Source: Pseudomonadota bacterium (GTDB lineage: Bacteria > Pseudomonadota > Gammaproteobacteria > Burkholderiales > Thiobacillaceae). From it: a stretch of DNA of 54,737 nucleotides. Both the position numbers and the translations under genes were made by a program. The first letter of the stretch is position 1, and the number at the start of each line of letters is the position of its first letter. The stretch is from assembly GCA_021826065.1 (NCBI GenBank), contig JAKADY010000016.1, positions 1 through 54,737 on the forward strand, read 5' to 3'. Below are positions 33,499-42,292 of the stretch, piece after piece. The notes beneath the pieces are model-generated. The model was not told the origin of the DNA. It made no database searches and saw only the letters and a list, made by a program, of their open reading frames with translations.

Positions 33499-36360
33499 TC
33501 AGCCGGTAGGGCGCGGGTTCACGGCCTCCGGCGGGGGCAGGGCGTCTAGCCAGGCCTGTGCAGGCTGAGGATGTTGCCAGAGATAGCCCTGGAAACGGGC
33601 GCAGCCGCGCTCCACCAGGAAGTCGAGCTGCTCCGCCTTCTCCACCCCCTCCGCCACCACCTCGAGCTGCAGGTGCCGGGCCATGGACAGCATGGTCTCG
33701 ACCAGGGCGACATCGTTGGGGTCGTGCGGTACATCCTGGACGAAGCCCTTGTCGATCTTGATCTCTGACAGCGGCAGGCGCTTGAGATAGGCGAGTGAGG
33801 AATAGCCGGTGCCGAAGTCGTCGATGGCGAAGCGCAACCCCAGGGTTGCGAGCTCCGTCATGTGCGCCGCCGCCTCGTGCGGTTGGTCGATCAGGAGGTT
33901 TTCGGTCAGCTCCAGGATCAGGTGGGTGGGGTCTGCACCGGTCTCATTGAGGATTTGTCGCACGCGCTGCACGAAGTCGGGCTCGCGAAACTGACGCGGA
34001 CTCACGTTGACCGAGATGCGCAAGCTGTAGCCGGCCTGATCCAGGCGCGCGATGAGGCGGCAGCTCTCGCGCAGCACCCAGTCGCCCAGGGGGACGATGA
34101 GCCCGGTCTCCTCCGCCAGCGGGATGAAACGCGCCGGCGGGATCAGGCCCTGCTCCGGATGACGCCAGCGTAGCAGGGCCTCGGCGCCCAGCACCTGGCC
34201 CCTGGCATCCACCTGCGACTGCAGATGCAGCGCCAGCCCTTCGCCTTGCAGTGCCGCACGCAGGGCCTGCTCCATGACGTAGCGTTGCGTCACCGCTGCC
34301 TGCATCGCCGGTTCGAAATAGACGACCTGATTGCGTCCCTTCTCCTTGGCGCGGTACATGGCCACGTCAGCCTCGCGCATGAGGTCTTCGACCCCCTCGT
34401 GCCCCTTGGGGAAGAGGGTGATGCCCAGGCTGGCGCCGGAGGCCAGCTCCTGCTTGCCGACGATCACCGGCGTGGCCAGGGTGGCGCGGAGTTTCTCGGC
34501 GACGGTCAGGGCGAGCGCCGCCGCGTCCTCGGCACGAACGGCCAGTTCCGGCAGGAGCACGACGAACTCGTCGCCACCCAGACGCGCCACCGTGTCGGTC
34601 TCGCGTAAATGCTGGCTGAGGCGGTGGGCGATCTCCTCCAGCAGGGCGTCACCGACGGCATGGCCGTGTACGTCGTTGATCCGCTTGAAGTGGTCCAGGT
34701 CGACGAAGATCACGGCGCCGAACTGCCGGTTGCGTCGGGCCACGGACAGGGCCTGGCCGAGCCGGTCGAGGAACAGGGCGCGGTTGGGCAGCCCGGTCAG
34801 GTCGTCGTGATAGGCCAGGCGCTGGACCTCGGCCTCCGCCCGTTTGGCCTGGGTGATGTCGAGGCAATAGCCTGCATAGCCCATGAAGGCGCCGGTCTGG
34901 TCATAGCGGGGACTGCCGTGATCGATGATCCAGCGGTACTCCCCGCTCACGTGGCGCAGACGGTATTCCAGGCTGAACGGTTCACGCCGGTCGAAGGCCT
35001 CGAGATAGGACTGCATCACGTGCGCGCGATCGTCCGGATGCACCCCCTCGAGCCAGCCGTCGCCCAATTCCTGCTCCAGTGTGCGGCCTGTGAAGCGCAG
35101 CCAGGGGTCGTTGAACCAGTCGCAGCGGGCGTCCGTGCCCGAGGTCCAGATCAGGGCCAGGCCGTTGTTGGCGAGGGTGCGGAAATGACGTTCGCTGTCG
35201 GCCAGGGCCTGGCGCAGCCGGTATTGTTCCGTGACGTCGTGAAACACCAGGACGACGCCGTCGATGTCCCCGGCGGCTGCGCGGATGGGAGCCGCCGTGT
35301 CGGCGATGTGGTGGCGCTCGCCGTCGCGGGCGATGAGGACGGTGTGATTGGCCAGCGCGACCGTCCGGCCGTCGCGCAGGACCTCTTCGACCGGGATGGG
35401 CACCGGCTCATCGGTCTGCGCATGCCGGATGACGAAGACCTCGGCGATGGGGCGGCCCAGGGACTCTTCCTCACGCCAACCGGTCAGCGTTTCCGCCACC
35501 GGGTTCATGCGGGTGATGCGTCCGCGGGCATCGGTGGTGATCAGGGCATCGCCAATACAGTCCAGGGTGGTGGCCAGCCGCGCCTCACTCGCCGCGAGCG
35601 CCGCATGCGCCTGTTCGATGGCGGCGCTCATGGCGTTGAAGCTCAGCATCAGGGTGCGGATCTCGGCGGCGCCCTGCGGCGCGACCCGGGTCTGCAATTG
35701 GCCCTGGGCGAGACGTCCGGCGGCCCCCGCAAGACGGCCCAGGGGCCGCGCCACCTGGCGGTGCAGCAGCCAGACCCCGAGCACGAAGAGGGCCAGTGTG
35801 CCGAGCAGCTCGGGCAAGCGGCTGATCAGTTCGGCATGCCGCGCCAAGGCCCAGGCCTCGCTCAGGTCGAAGCGCACCAGGACCAGACCGCGGCGCGTAC
35901 TGCGCACCTCGGTGGCAGCCGCCGGCAGCTCGAACGACTGTATCGCCTGCATCACCGATGCCCCGGGTTTCAGCTCCAGCTTCGGCAGACGGGTGGCAGC
36001 AGCGGCCTGGCGCTGCTCGGGGGTGAAATCGGGCAACACCGCCTCGACGGGCTGACCTCGCCAGGCGTGGCGATGTGCGCTGAGGATGCGGCCCCTGTCG
36101 TCCAACACCAGGATCTCGGTGGTGCGATGATCGGCCGCCACGTGCAGCAGTTCGGTGTCCAGCAGGCTGCTGCTGTTCGCCAGGCTGTGCTCCGCTGTGC
36201 GTGCCAGGCGGGCGGTGTGTTCCAGCAGATCGTGCTGCGCCTGTTGGCTCAGCATCGCGTGCCGATCGAACAGGGCGTGCGACAGCGAAAACGCACCCAG
36301 CAGGAGCAACAACACCACCACGCCCGTGGGCAGAGTCCATTTGAGGGGCAGGGCCGGCAT
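33499..36360 (-). CDS. Membrane sensor with HAMP, two PAS, GGDEF and EAL domains
   Basis: About 953 residues. Membrane helix at about 8-27, periplasmic region of some 170 residues, second helix (LLGTLALFVLGVWLLHRQV), HAMP, then two PAS modules (first with CIGDALITTDARGRITRMNP, second with GLALIWTSGTDARCDWFNDPWLRFTGRT and a PAC tail), then GGDEF with intact GGDEF near 593 and RETD inhibitory site, then EAL with EALLRW, NVSPRQF, ELTENLL, DDFGTGYSS and KIDKGFV. Both catalytic halves look complete. The start at 36360 lies 12 bases after the stop of a substrate-binding protein gene, forming an operon. Confidence 0.9.
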   Translation of the reverse strand: MPALPLKWTLPTGVVVLLLLLGAFSLSHALFDRHAMLSQQAQHDLLEHTARLARTAEHSLANSSSLLDTELLHVAADHRTTEILVLDDRGRILSAHRHAWRGQPVEAVLPDFTPEQRQAAAATRLPKLELKPGASVMQAIQSFELPAAATEVRSTRRGLVLVRFDLSEAWALARHAELISRLPELLGTLALFVLGVWLLHRQVARPLGRLAGAAGRLAQGQLQTRVAPQGAAEIRTLMLSFNAMSAAIEQAHAALAASEARLATTLDCIGDALITTDARGRITRMNPVAETLTGWREEESLGRPIAEVFVIRHAQTDEPVPIPVEEVLRDGRTVALANHTVLIARDGERHHIADTAAPIRAAAGDIDGVVLVFHDVTEQYRLRQALADSERHFRTLANNGLALIWTSGTDARCDWFNDPWLRFTGRTLEQELGDGWLEGVHPDDRAHVMQSYLEAFDRREPFSLEYRLRHVSGEYRWIIDHGSPRYDQTGAFMGYAGYCLDITQAKRAEAEVQRLAYHDDLTGLPNRALFLDRLGQALSVARRNRQFGAVIFVDLDHFKRINDVHGHAVGDALLEEIAHRLSQHLRETDTVARLGGDEFVVLLPELAVRAEDAAALALTVAEKLRATLATPVIVGKQELASGASLGITLFPKGHEGVEDLMREADVAMYRAKEKGRNQVVYFEPAMQAAVTQRYVMEQALRAALQGEGLALHLQSQVDARGQVLGAEALLRWRHPEQGLIPPARFIPLAEETGLIVPLGDWVLRESCRLIARLDQAGYSLRISVNVSPRQFREPDFVQRVRQILNETGADPTHLILELTENLLIDQPHEAAAHMTELATLGLRFAIDDFGTGYSSLAYLKRLPLSEIKIDKGFVQDVPHDPNDVALVETMLSMARHLQLEVVAEGVEKAEQLDFLVERGCARFQGYLWQHPQPAQAWLDALPPPEAVNPRPTG

Positions 36361-36371
36361 CGGTGGCGGGC

Positions 36372-37391
36372 TCAGGCAGGCAGCGAGGGCAGGAAGCGGC
36401 CCTCGGCGAGATCCCATGTGTCGGCCGCCTGCGCCAGCAGCCGTGCGTCGAGCATCAGGCGGTTGAGTCGGTCGGCCACCCCGCGTAGCCTCGGATTGGG
36501 ACCGCCCAGCCAGGCATGGTTTTCTTGGAGGTCGAACAGGCGTATCCCGCCAAGCGCATCCAGCACCTCCTCGGTGGTGATCCCCATCTGGCGGGCGATG
36601 CGTTCGGCTGCCTCGGCCCGCGAACGCTGCAGATAGGCCAGGGCCCGGAAGTAGCCGGCGAGCAGATGGGTGAAGGCCGCTGCGTCCGCCTCGATCGCAT
36701 CCCGGCGCACGGCCAGGACGTCGACGATGAGGCCCGGAAACTGGCGGCTGTCCACCAGGCGGTGGGCACCGGCCTGCGCCAGATGCGTGGCGTGCGGCTC
36801 GAAACTGACTACGGCATCAATCTTGCCCGCAACGAAGGCCCGGACCTGATCCGGTGGGCTCAAGGTGACCTTGTCGATGTCCTCGGGCCTGAGCCCTGCG
36901 GTGCTCAGCACCCGGGTCAGAAGCAGGGCACCGGTCGCACCCTCCTCGAGGCCGACGCGCTTGCCGCGCAGGTCCTGTAGGCTGCGAATGTGCGAGCGCG
37001 CCATGATGACATCGGCCCCGGCGGACTCGTCGAACACCAGGATCACGCGCAGGTCGAGGCCGGCGGCGCGGGCGCTGAGACACTCGTCCAGCGTCAGCGT
37101 GGCCGCCTCGGTGGCTCTGGCGGCGAGCGCCATGAGGCTGGCCGAGTTACTCGCCGATTCCAGGAGGTGTAACGGGCTCGACTGGTAGTGGCCGAGATCG
37201 CGTGCCAGAAACAGCGGCGCATAACCCACCCAGGGGATACCCGCCACCCTGATCTTGGGTCGCGGTGGGCTACAGCCCAGGCTCACGGTCAGAGACAGCC
37301 AGAGGCCGGCGCTCAAAAGGCGGCGCCTGGACTGGTTGAACGCGGGGTAGGGCCCGTGGCGTCCCCATCCTCTGCGGGGTCGCGGCGACAT
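36372..37391 (-). CDS. Substrate-binding lipoprotein, NMT1/SsuA-like
   Basis: About 339 residues. The N-region has SRRRLLSAG, like a Tat motif, and a lipobox LTVSLGC, so the protein is probably a lipoprotein. The fold is that of nitrate/sulfonate/thiamine-precursor binders: IRVAGIPWVGYAPLFLARDLGHYQ, SLMALAARATEAATLTLDECL, LRGKRVGLEEGATGALLLTRVL and KIDAVVSFEPHATHL. No permease or ATPase is near; instead a membrane PAS-GGDEF-EAL gene follows within 12 bases. This makes a sensory role likely. The start is uncertain (37391 or 37436). Confidence 0.85.
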   Translation of the reverse strand: MSPRPRRGWGRHGPYPAFNQSRRRLLSAGLWLSLTVSLGCSPPRPKIRVAGIPWVGYAPLFLARDLGHYQSSPLHLLESASNSASLMALAARATEAATLTLDECLSARAAGLDLRVILVFDESAGADVIMARSHIRSLQDLRGKRVGLEEGATGALLLTRVLSTAGLRPEDIDKVTLSPPDQVRAFVAGKIDAVVSFEPHATHLAQAGAHRLVDSRQFPGLIVDVLAVRRDAIEADAAAFTHLLAGYFRALAYLQRSRAEAAERIARQMGITTEEVLDALGGIRLFDLQENHAWLGGPNPRLRGVADRLNRLMLDARLLAQAADTWDLAEGRFLPSLPA

Positions 37392-37456
37392 CCCGCACCC
37401 GTGGCCATCGGGCTTGGCGGCATGGTCATTACGCACGCAACGATGATACAGGGTTT

Positions 37457-38719
37457 TCAGCCGCCGGCCGCCTGGTTCATCCGCATCAGCCGTTGCGAGA
37501 GCGCAGTGATGATCCGGCGCGACAGGGGGGCGGAGTAGCGCATGAGCTCCTCGAGGGTCTCGGGCGGCAGGGCGAGGACCACCACATCGGTCTGCGCCAC
37601 CACCGTCGCCGTACGCCGTTCACCGAGCAGATAGGCCATCTCGCCGAAGAGGTCGCCCTCCCCGAGCTCGCCCAGGCGCACCTGGACACCGTTACTTTGT
37701 TTGAACAAGCCGACCCGGCCGGAATAGAGGAAATAGGCCGTCTGGCTGCTGTCGCCCTCGCGGATGATGGTCTCGCCGGCGGCATAGCGCTGGCCGTATT
37801 TCACCAGGAGCCGGTCGGCCCGGCCGAAGACGTAGCCCTCCAGCCGGCTCACCCCCTCGCCGCTGGTGCTCAGAAAGAGTTTTTCCAGTGCGGCGACGTC
37901 CACCTTGGACAGGGCATAGAGGCATTGCGCCCACAGATAGAAGGCGAGGAAGGCGAAATAAGCGGCGATGAGCACCAGCACCACGCCGCCCAGGGCCCCA
38001 TAGACCGAACGATACTGGTCGATCTGGAAAAAGCGGTCGAAAAAGACAAAGAGCAGATACAGGCTCAGGGTGGCGAGCAAGGCCAGGGCGGCGGCCTGAC
38101 GAAAGCGCGGGTGGGTGAGCGGCAGGCGCCAATAGGCGATCAGGACCAGCGTCCAGACGGTGCCCAGGACGACCAGGAGGTTGAGGGCGTTCAGCAGCAG
38201 GGCGCGGGCGGGGCCCAGCAGTTCGATGGCCACCAGGTAGCCGAGTGCACCACGCAGCACGACGGCCACCCCCACCAGGACGAAGGCGATAGGGATGATG
38301 ACGAGCGGCAGGGTCCAGGAGACGACGAAACGCCGCTTCTCGTCCTCGGGGAAGATGACGGCGAAGGCCTTTTCGATCGCGTAGACGAGCTTGCGCGAGA
38401 AAAGCAGCAGCGTCACGAGACCGATGCCGCCGGCACCCAACATGGCCCGGCGCGGGATGAACCCCATCTCGGCCAGGGTGTCCAGGTGGTAGTGTTCGTA
38501 CAAGGCGGCGAGCAGGATGGTCGCCGGCACCGAGGTCTCGGCGAGGTTCGCCAGCCACTGCGTGGCATAGGACAACAACAGGAGCAGGGGGGTCGCTGAC
38601 AACAGGAAATAAAAAGCGGTGGCCGCGGCATGGTTGGCCAGGCCGTTGCGGGTGTAGAGCCGCAGGGTGGTGAAGATCACCTGCAGCAGCCAGTCCAGCT
38701 GATTGCGTAAGACAGACAT
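37457..38719 (-). CDS. YihY/BrkB-type membrane protein fused to a cyclic-nucleotide-binding domain
   Basis: 420 residues. Residues 1-265 are the YihY fold with about six membrane helices (NHAAATAFYFLLSATPLLLLLS, GAGGIGLVTLLLFSRKLVYAIEKAF, VYGALGGVVLVLIAAYFAFLAFYLWAQC). Residues of about 295-410 form a cNMP-binding/CAP effector fold: YAAGETIIREGDSSQTAYFLYSGRVGLFKQS, GELGEGDLFGEMAYLLGERRTATVVAQTDV. The phosphate-binding cassette GEMAYLLGERRTATV is well kept (E and R-T-A). YihY proteins were once called RNase BN but that is not accepted; function is unknown. A ligand-gated transporter or lipid-handling protein is a guess. Confidence 0.88.
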   Translation of the reverse strand: MSVLRNQLDWLLQVIFTTLRLYTRNGLANHAAATAFYFLLSATPLLLLLSYATQWLANLAETSVPATILLAALYEHYHLDTLAEMGFIPRRAMLGAGGIGLVTLLLFSRKLVYAIEKAFAVIFPEDEKRRFVVSWTLPLVIIPIAFVLVGVAVVLRGALGYLVAIELLGPARALLLNALNLLVVLGTVWTLVLIAYWRLPLTHPRFRQAAALALLATLSLYLLFVFFDRFFQIDQYRSVYGALGGVVLVLIAAYFAFLAFYLWAQCLYALSKVDVAALEKLFLSTSGEGVSRLEGYVFGRADRLLVKYGQRYAAGETIIREGDSSQTAYFLYSGRVGLFKQSNGVQVRLGELGEGDLFGEMAYLLGERRTATVVAQTDVVVLALPPETLEELMRYSAPLSRRIITALSQRLMRMNQAAGG

Positions 38720-38828
38720 GGGCCTAAGTTACAGGCGGGCAGGGGGCAGGGGCAAGGCAGGCGATGGGGATCAGACCGCGGCGGGCGACTCAGGCTACAA
38801 TCCTCACATTTTTCGTCATAGCTGCGTC

Positions 38829-40067
38829 ATGCCCCTCATCCGCCCATTTCCCGCCCTGCGCCCGGCACCGGGCCGCGCCCAGGAGGTCATCGCCCCGCCC
38901 TACGACGTGCTCGACACCGAAGAGGCGCGTGCCCTGGCCAAAGACCGCCCCTGGAGCTTTCTGCACATTTCCAAACCCGAGATCGACCTGCCGCCCGGGA
39001 CCGATCCCTACGCCCCCGAGGTCTATGCCAAGGCGGCCGAGAACCTCCAGCGCATGCTCGCCGCCGGCGTGCTCAGGCAGGACGAGGCCGCGTATTACTA
39101 CGCTTACCGATTGGTGATGGGGCCGCACGTACAGACCGGTCTGGTCGCCGTCGCCCGTGTGGCCGACTATGACAGCAACCGTATCCGCAAGCACGAGTTC
39201 ACCCGCCCCGACAAGGAGGACGACCGGGTGCGCCAGATTACGGCCTTGAACGCCCAGACCGGGCCGGTGCTGCTCGCCTATCCACACGCCCCGGCCGTGG
39301 ATGCCCTCCTGGAGGCGGCGACCCGGGTCGAGCCCGACGCCGATGCGGTCTCCGAATCCGGCGTGCGTCACAGCCTGTGGGTGATCCGCAGCCCGGATGC
39401 GATCGCGCATCTGACCGCGCTGTTCGACGCCATGCCAGCGCTGTACATCGCCGACGGGCACCACCGCTCCGCCGCCGCCAGCCGCGTGGCCGCCGCCCGG
39501 CGCACGGCCAATCCGCGGCACAGCGGCGAGGAGGCCTACAACTATTTCCTGGCGGTGATCTTCCCGGCCCACCAGATGCAGATCCTGGATTACAACCGCG
39601 TCATCCGCGACCTCAACGGTCTGAGTGCCGACGCCTTCCTGGACCGTCTGGCAGAGAAGTTCACGGTGGCGCCGGCCGCGGCGGCGGTCAAGCCCGCCGA
39701 ACCGGGCGAGTTCGGTCTTTATCTCGCCGGACGCTGGTACCGCCTGCGCATCCGCCCGGACCTCATCCCCACCGACCCGGTCGCGAGGCTCGACGTGAGC
39801 CTGCTGCAGGATCACGTCATCGCCCCCATCCTGGGCATCAGCGACCCGCGCCGCGACAAGCGCATCGATTTCGTCGGCGGCATCCGCGGCCTGGCCGAGC
39901 TGGAGCGGCGGGTCGATTCCGGCGAGATGACACTCGCCTTCGCCCTGTACCCCACGCGCATGGAAGACCTGATGGCGGTGGCCGATGCCGGCCAGGTGAT
40001 GCCGCCCAAGTCCACCTGGTTCGAGCCCAAGCTCGCCGACGGCATGGCCTCGCACGTGCTGGATTGA
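38829..40067 (+). CDS. DUF1015 family protein
   Basis: 412 residues. Conserved family sequences are the opening MPLIRPFPALRP...EVIAPPYDVLD, KHEFTRPDKEDDRVR, the histidine motif ALYIADGHHRSAAA, and NYFLAVIFP. DUF1015 proteins are widespread and soluble, sometimes seen beside serine or phosphoserine metabolism genes; no biochemical function is settled. The ATG at 38829 was chosen since the upstream part of the frame has no family match. Divergent from the YihY-fusion gene with a 109-base gap that has a TACAAT -10-like box 28 bases before the start. Confidence 0.88.
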   Translation: MPLIRPFPALRPAPGRAQEVIAPPYDVLDTEEARALAKDRPWSFLHISKPEIDLPPGTDPYAPEVYAKAAENLQRMLAAGVLRQDEAAYYYAYRLVMGPHVQTGLVAVARVADYDSNRIRKHEFTRPDKEDDRVRQITALNAQTGPVLLAYPHAPAVDALLEAATRVEPDADAVSESGVRHSLWVIRSPDAIAHLTALFDAMPALYIADGHHRSAAASRVAAARRTANPRHSGEEAYNYFLAVIFPAHQMQILDYNRVIRDLNGLSADAFLDRLAEKFTVAPAAAAVKPAEPGEFGLYLAGRWYRLRIRPDLIPTDPVARLDVSLLQDHVIAPILGISDPRRDKRIDFVGGIRGLAELERRVDSGEMTLAFALYPTRMEDLMAVADAGQVMPPKSTWFEPKLADGMASHVLD

Positions 40068-40101
40068 ACGGCCGTGGGCAAGGCATCCTTGAGCAGAAAT
40101 A

Positions 40102-40176
40102 CATGACCGTTTTCCCTCACCCCCAACCCCTCCCCCGCCTGCGGGGGAGGGGAGCGTCGTGAGTCGCTCGCGCGAC
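40102..40176. repeat. Multi-hairpin dispersed repeat, copy 1
   Basis: Core CCCCTCCCCCGC-CT-GCGGGGGAGGGG is a perfect 12-bp stem, followed by a second stem AGTCGC/GCGACT. Preceded by CATGACCGTTTTCCCTCACCC, a diverged form of the leader seen in the two other copies (45524-45650, 52325-52450). It fills the gap between the DUF1015 gene and yrfG and ends 20 bases before the yrfG start. Confidence 0.85.
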
Positions 40177-40195
40177 TGTCTGGTCAAGCCGAAGC

Positions 40196-40855
40196 ATGCA
40201 ATTGCCCTGGTCCGAGATCGACACCGTGCTCCTTGACATGGACGGCACGCTGCTCGACCTGCATTACGACAACCACTTCTGGCAGGTCTATGTCCCGGCC
40301 AAGTTCGCCGAGCGGCACGGGCTCACCGAGGAGGCGGCACGCGCCGAGTGCTTCCGCCGCTACAACGAGCAGGCCGGGACCCTGAATTGGTACTGCGTCG
40401 ATTACTGGACCGAGCAGCTGCAGCTGGACATCGCCCAGCTCAAGGAAGAGCTGGCCCACCTGATCGCCGTGCATCCCGACGTGCCGGAGTTTCTGGCCGA
40501 GGCGCGCGCCGCCGGCAAGCGGGTCGTGTTGGTGACCAATGCACACCACAAGGCGATCACGCTCAAGATGCAGCGCACGGGGCTCGATGTGCATTTCGAT
40601 GCCATCCACTCCTCCCACAGCTACGGGGTGGCCAAGGAAAATCCGCTCTTCTGGCAGCGGCTGCGTCGCGCTGAAGTTTTCGATCCTGGCGCCAGCCTGT
40701 TGGTGGACGATAGTCTGCCGGTGTTGCGCGCCGCGCGCGACTACGGCATCGCCCACCTGCTTGCCGTCTATCAGCCGGACACGCGACAGCCGGAGAAGGA
40801 CGTCGGCGAGTTCTGGGCCATCCGTCGGTTCCGCGAGATCATGCCGGTGACCTGA
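40196..40855 (+). CDS. yrfG: HAD-type GMP/IMP nucleotidase, YrfG-like
   Basis: A 219-residue haloacid-dehalogenase hydrolase. The nucleophile motif DMDGTLLDL is at about residues 14-22, then VVLVTNAHHK (motif II Thr) and SLLVDDSLPVL (motif IV). The unusual NHFWQVYVPAKFAERHGL opening is characteristic of YrfG, which in E. coli dephosphorylates GMP and IMP. No strong ribosome site; a dispersed hairpin repeat ends 20 bases before the ATG and might influence translation. Ends 9 bases before the Crp/Fnr gene. Confidence 0.9.
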   Translation: MQLPWSEIDTVLLDMDGTLLDLHYDNHFWQVYVPAKFAERHGLTEEAARAECFRRYNEQAGTLNWYCVDYWTEQLQLDIAQLKEELAHLIAVHPDVPEFLAEARAAGKRVVLVTNAHHKAITLKMQRTGLDVHFDAIHSSHSYGVAKENPLFWQRLRRAEVFDPGASLLVDDSLPVLRAARDYGIAHLLAVYQPDTRQPEKDVGEFWAIRRFREIMPVT

Positions 40856-40864
40856 GGGCGCGCC

Positions 40865-41563
40865 ATGCCGCTGTCGGAACAGGACCTGGCACTCATGCGC
40901 CGCTGTTACCTCTTCGCCGGGATGGCGGAAGCGGACTACCGGGAGGTCGTCGAGCATGCCCATTCGGTCCAACTCGCCTCCGGGCAGACCCTGTTCCAAC
41001 AGGACACCCCGTTCACCGACCTATACTGGGTGGTCGAGGGGATGATCCGGCTCTACCGCGTCTCGCCGCAGGGCGACGAGAAGGTCATCGACCTCATCGG
41101 ACCGGGCCGCTCTTTTGCCGAAGCGGTGATGTTCATGGGCGGCAACTACCCGGTCTGCGCCGCCGCGCTCGCCCCCTCGCGCCTCATCGCCATCGACGGC
41201 ATGCACCTGCGCCAGTGGCTCGCCCAGGACACCGGTCGTTGTTTCCGTCTGATGGCCGCCATGAGCGTGCGCATGCAAAAGCTGGTGAGCGACATCGAGC
41301 AGCTAACCCTCATGAAGGGGACCGACCGGCTGTTGCAATACCTGCTCGACCACGCCGATCCGGACGAGACGGGGCGCCAGGTGGTGGAGCTGGAGGCGCC
41401 CAAGCAGGTCATCGCCTCCCGCCTGGGCATCAAGCCGGAGACCTTTTCGCGCCTGCTGCACAAGCTCGCCGACCAGGGCCTGATCGAGGTGCACGAACAA
41501 CGCGTCTATCTGCTCGACATGGAGCGCATGCGCAGCGGCCGGGCCGAGACGACGGCCGGATGA
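40865..41563 (+). CDS. Crp/Fnr-family transcriptional regulator
   Basis: 232 residues. The N-terminal effector fold includes LASGQTLFQQDTPFTDLYWVVEGMIRLYRVSPQGDEKVIDLIGPGRSFAEA. The cAMP-contact residues of Crp (GELG and RSATV) are missing, and there is no N-terminal Fnr cysteine cluster, only a lone Cys14. That favours the Dnr/NnrR-like branch which senses NO or other signals. The C-terminal winged helix is PKQVIASRLGIKPETFSRLLHKLADQGLIEV. Target sites were not recognised in the window. Follows yrfG by 9 bases. Confidence 0.9.
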   Translation: MPLSEQDLALMRRCYLFAGMAEADYREVVEHAHSVQLASGQTLFQQDTPFTDLYWVVEGMIRLYRVSPQGDEKVIDLIGPGRSFAEAVMFMGGNYPVCAAALAPSRLIAIDGMHLRQWLAQDTGRCFRLMAAMSVRMQKLVSDIEQLTLMKGTDRLLQYLLDHADPDETGRQVVELEAPKQVIASRLGIKPETFSRLLHKLADQGLIEVHEQRVYLLDMERMRSGRAETTAG

Positions 41564-41630
41564 GTTCTAGCTCTTATGCCTCGATGATCAGTGCGACGGC
41601 CGCCCGGTGACCCTCCGCCACCAGGATGTG
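41561..41630. repeat. 70-bp direct repeat, left copy
   Basis: From the Crp/Fnr stop codon on, this segment matches 42571-42640 with about nine differences by eye. The right copy is the true 3' end of the Mth938-like gene; the left is a detached, degenerate copy. Together they flank about 940 bases holding a dead transposase and a toxin-antitoxin pair, so an insertion appears to have duplicated the original junction. Confidence 0.8.
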
Positions 41631-41674
41631 ATGTCTCACGGGATACTTGAATTTCCTTAGCGAAGCTACAGCGG

Positions 41675-41975
41675 GAGGCGTTTACCGACCGCTTCGCGGC
41701 CAAGGGCGAACGCACCTCCACGGGAAAACACCCCTTCGATCAGGTCTGCCAGGCTCACAGCAGCGAGCATCGCTTGATCCGCCTCAGAGTAATCGCAGAC
41801 GAACGGGATGGTCGAATGCTCTAGGGGGCGCAGGCGCGATGCTGGCCCCCCGCTTTCAACCCGGTGAACGGCTGCAGCTGTCCTTACAGCGCCACGCCTA
41901 GCTGTACAACCACACCCTCGCGCAGAAGGCCCTCGGGCATATCACACCTCAGGAGGCCCTCAAAAACGGGTACGC
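41675..41975 (+). pseudogene. Remnant of an IS481-type transposase
   Basis: Three pieces in different frames rebuild the end of a DDE transposase. 41675 on: EAFTDRFAAKGERTSTGKHPFDQVC...SSEHRLI, like the segment after the second Asp. 41799 on: TNGMVEC, matching TNGMVERFN around the catalytic Glu. 41839 on: RFQPGERLQLSLQRHA, a TAG stop, then LYNHTLAQKALGHITPQEALK, the classic YNxxxPQxALGxxTPxxAL tail. At least two frame changes and one stop make it inactive, and the N-terminal half is gone. No terminal inverted repeats were found. The remaining bases to 42019 hold nothing recognisable. Confidence 0.82.
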
Positions 41976-42019
41976 GACACGAGCTGTTCACGTGTTTACA
42001 ATCACCCGGGTCCTGACGA

Positions 42020-42292
42020 CTAGCGGCGATAAACCTCTTTTCGATGGCCGATCCTCACCACGAGGATGCGCACGATGTCGTCCTCGATGCGGGCGATGAT
42101 GCGCCAGTCGCCGACGCGGTACTTCCAGAACTCGCCAAGGCGCGAGCCTTTTAGGGCATCGCCGATCGAACGTGGATCGTCGATACGAGCAAGGCGGCCA
42201 TGCAAAAACATCAGGATGCGTCTAGCGATCTGTGGGTCGAGCCTGTCCAACTCTTGCTCCGCAGATGGATCAAGCTCAATCTTCCAGGCCAT
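42020..42292 (-). CDS. relE: RelE/ParE-superfamily toxin
   Basis: A 90-residue RelE-fold protein: MAWKIELDPSAEQELDRLDPQIARRILMFL, then SRLGEFWKYRVGDWRIIARIEDDIVRILVVRIGHRKEVYRR. The RVGDWRII strand and the HRKEVY end are the typical RelE core and active-site tail (basic residues and terminal Tyr). RelE toxins cut mRNA in the ribosomal A site. It overlaps the antitoxin gene by 17 bases and is translated after it. A+T content is higher than the surroundings, consistent with acquisition along with the IS remnant. Confidence 0.93.
   Translation of the reverse strand: MAWKIELDPSAEQELDRLDPQIARRILMFLHGRLARIDDPRSIGDALKGSRLGEFWKYRVGDWRIIARIEDDIVRILVVRIGHRKEVYRR

Noticed and set aside
34609-36636. A 675-codon rightward frame across the PAS-GGDEF-EAL gene
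   Set aside because: Antisense to a gene with full domain structure; no start signal and no recognisable domain.
41647-41901. An 84-codon rightward frame in the IS scar
   Set aside because: It crosses frames of the decayed transposase; only its last 21 codons match the true transposase frame, so it is not a gene of its own.
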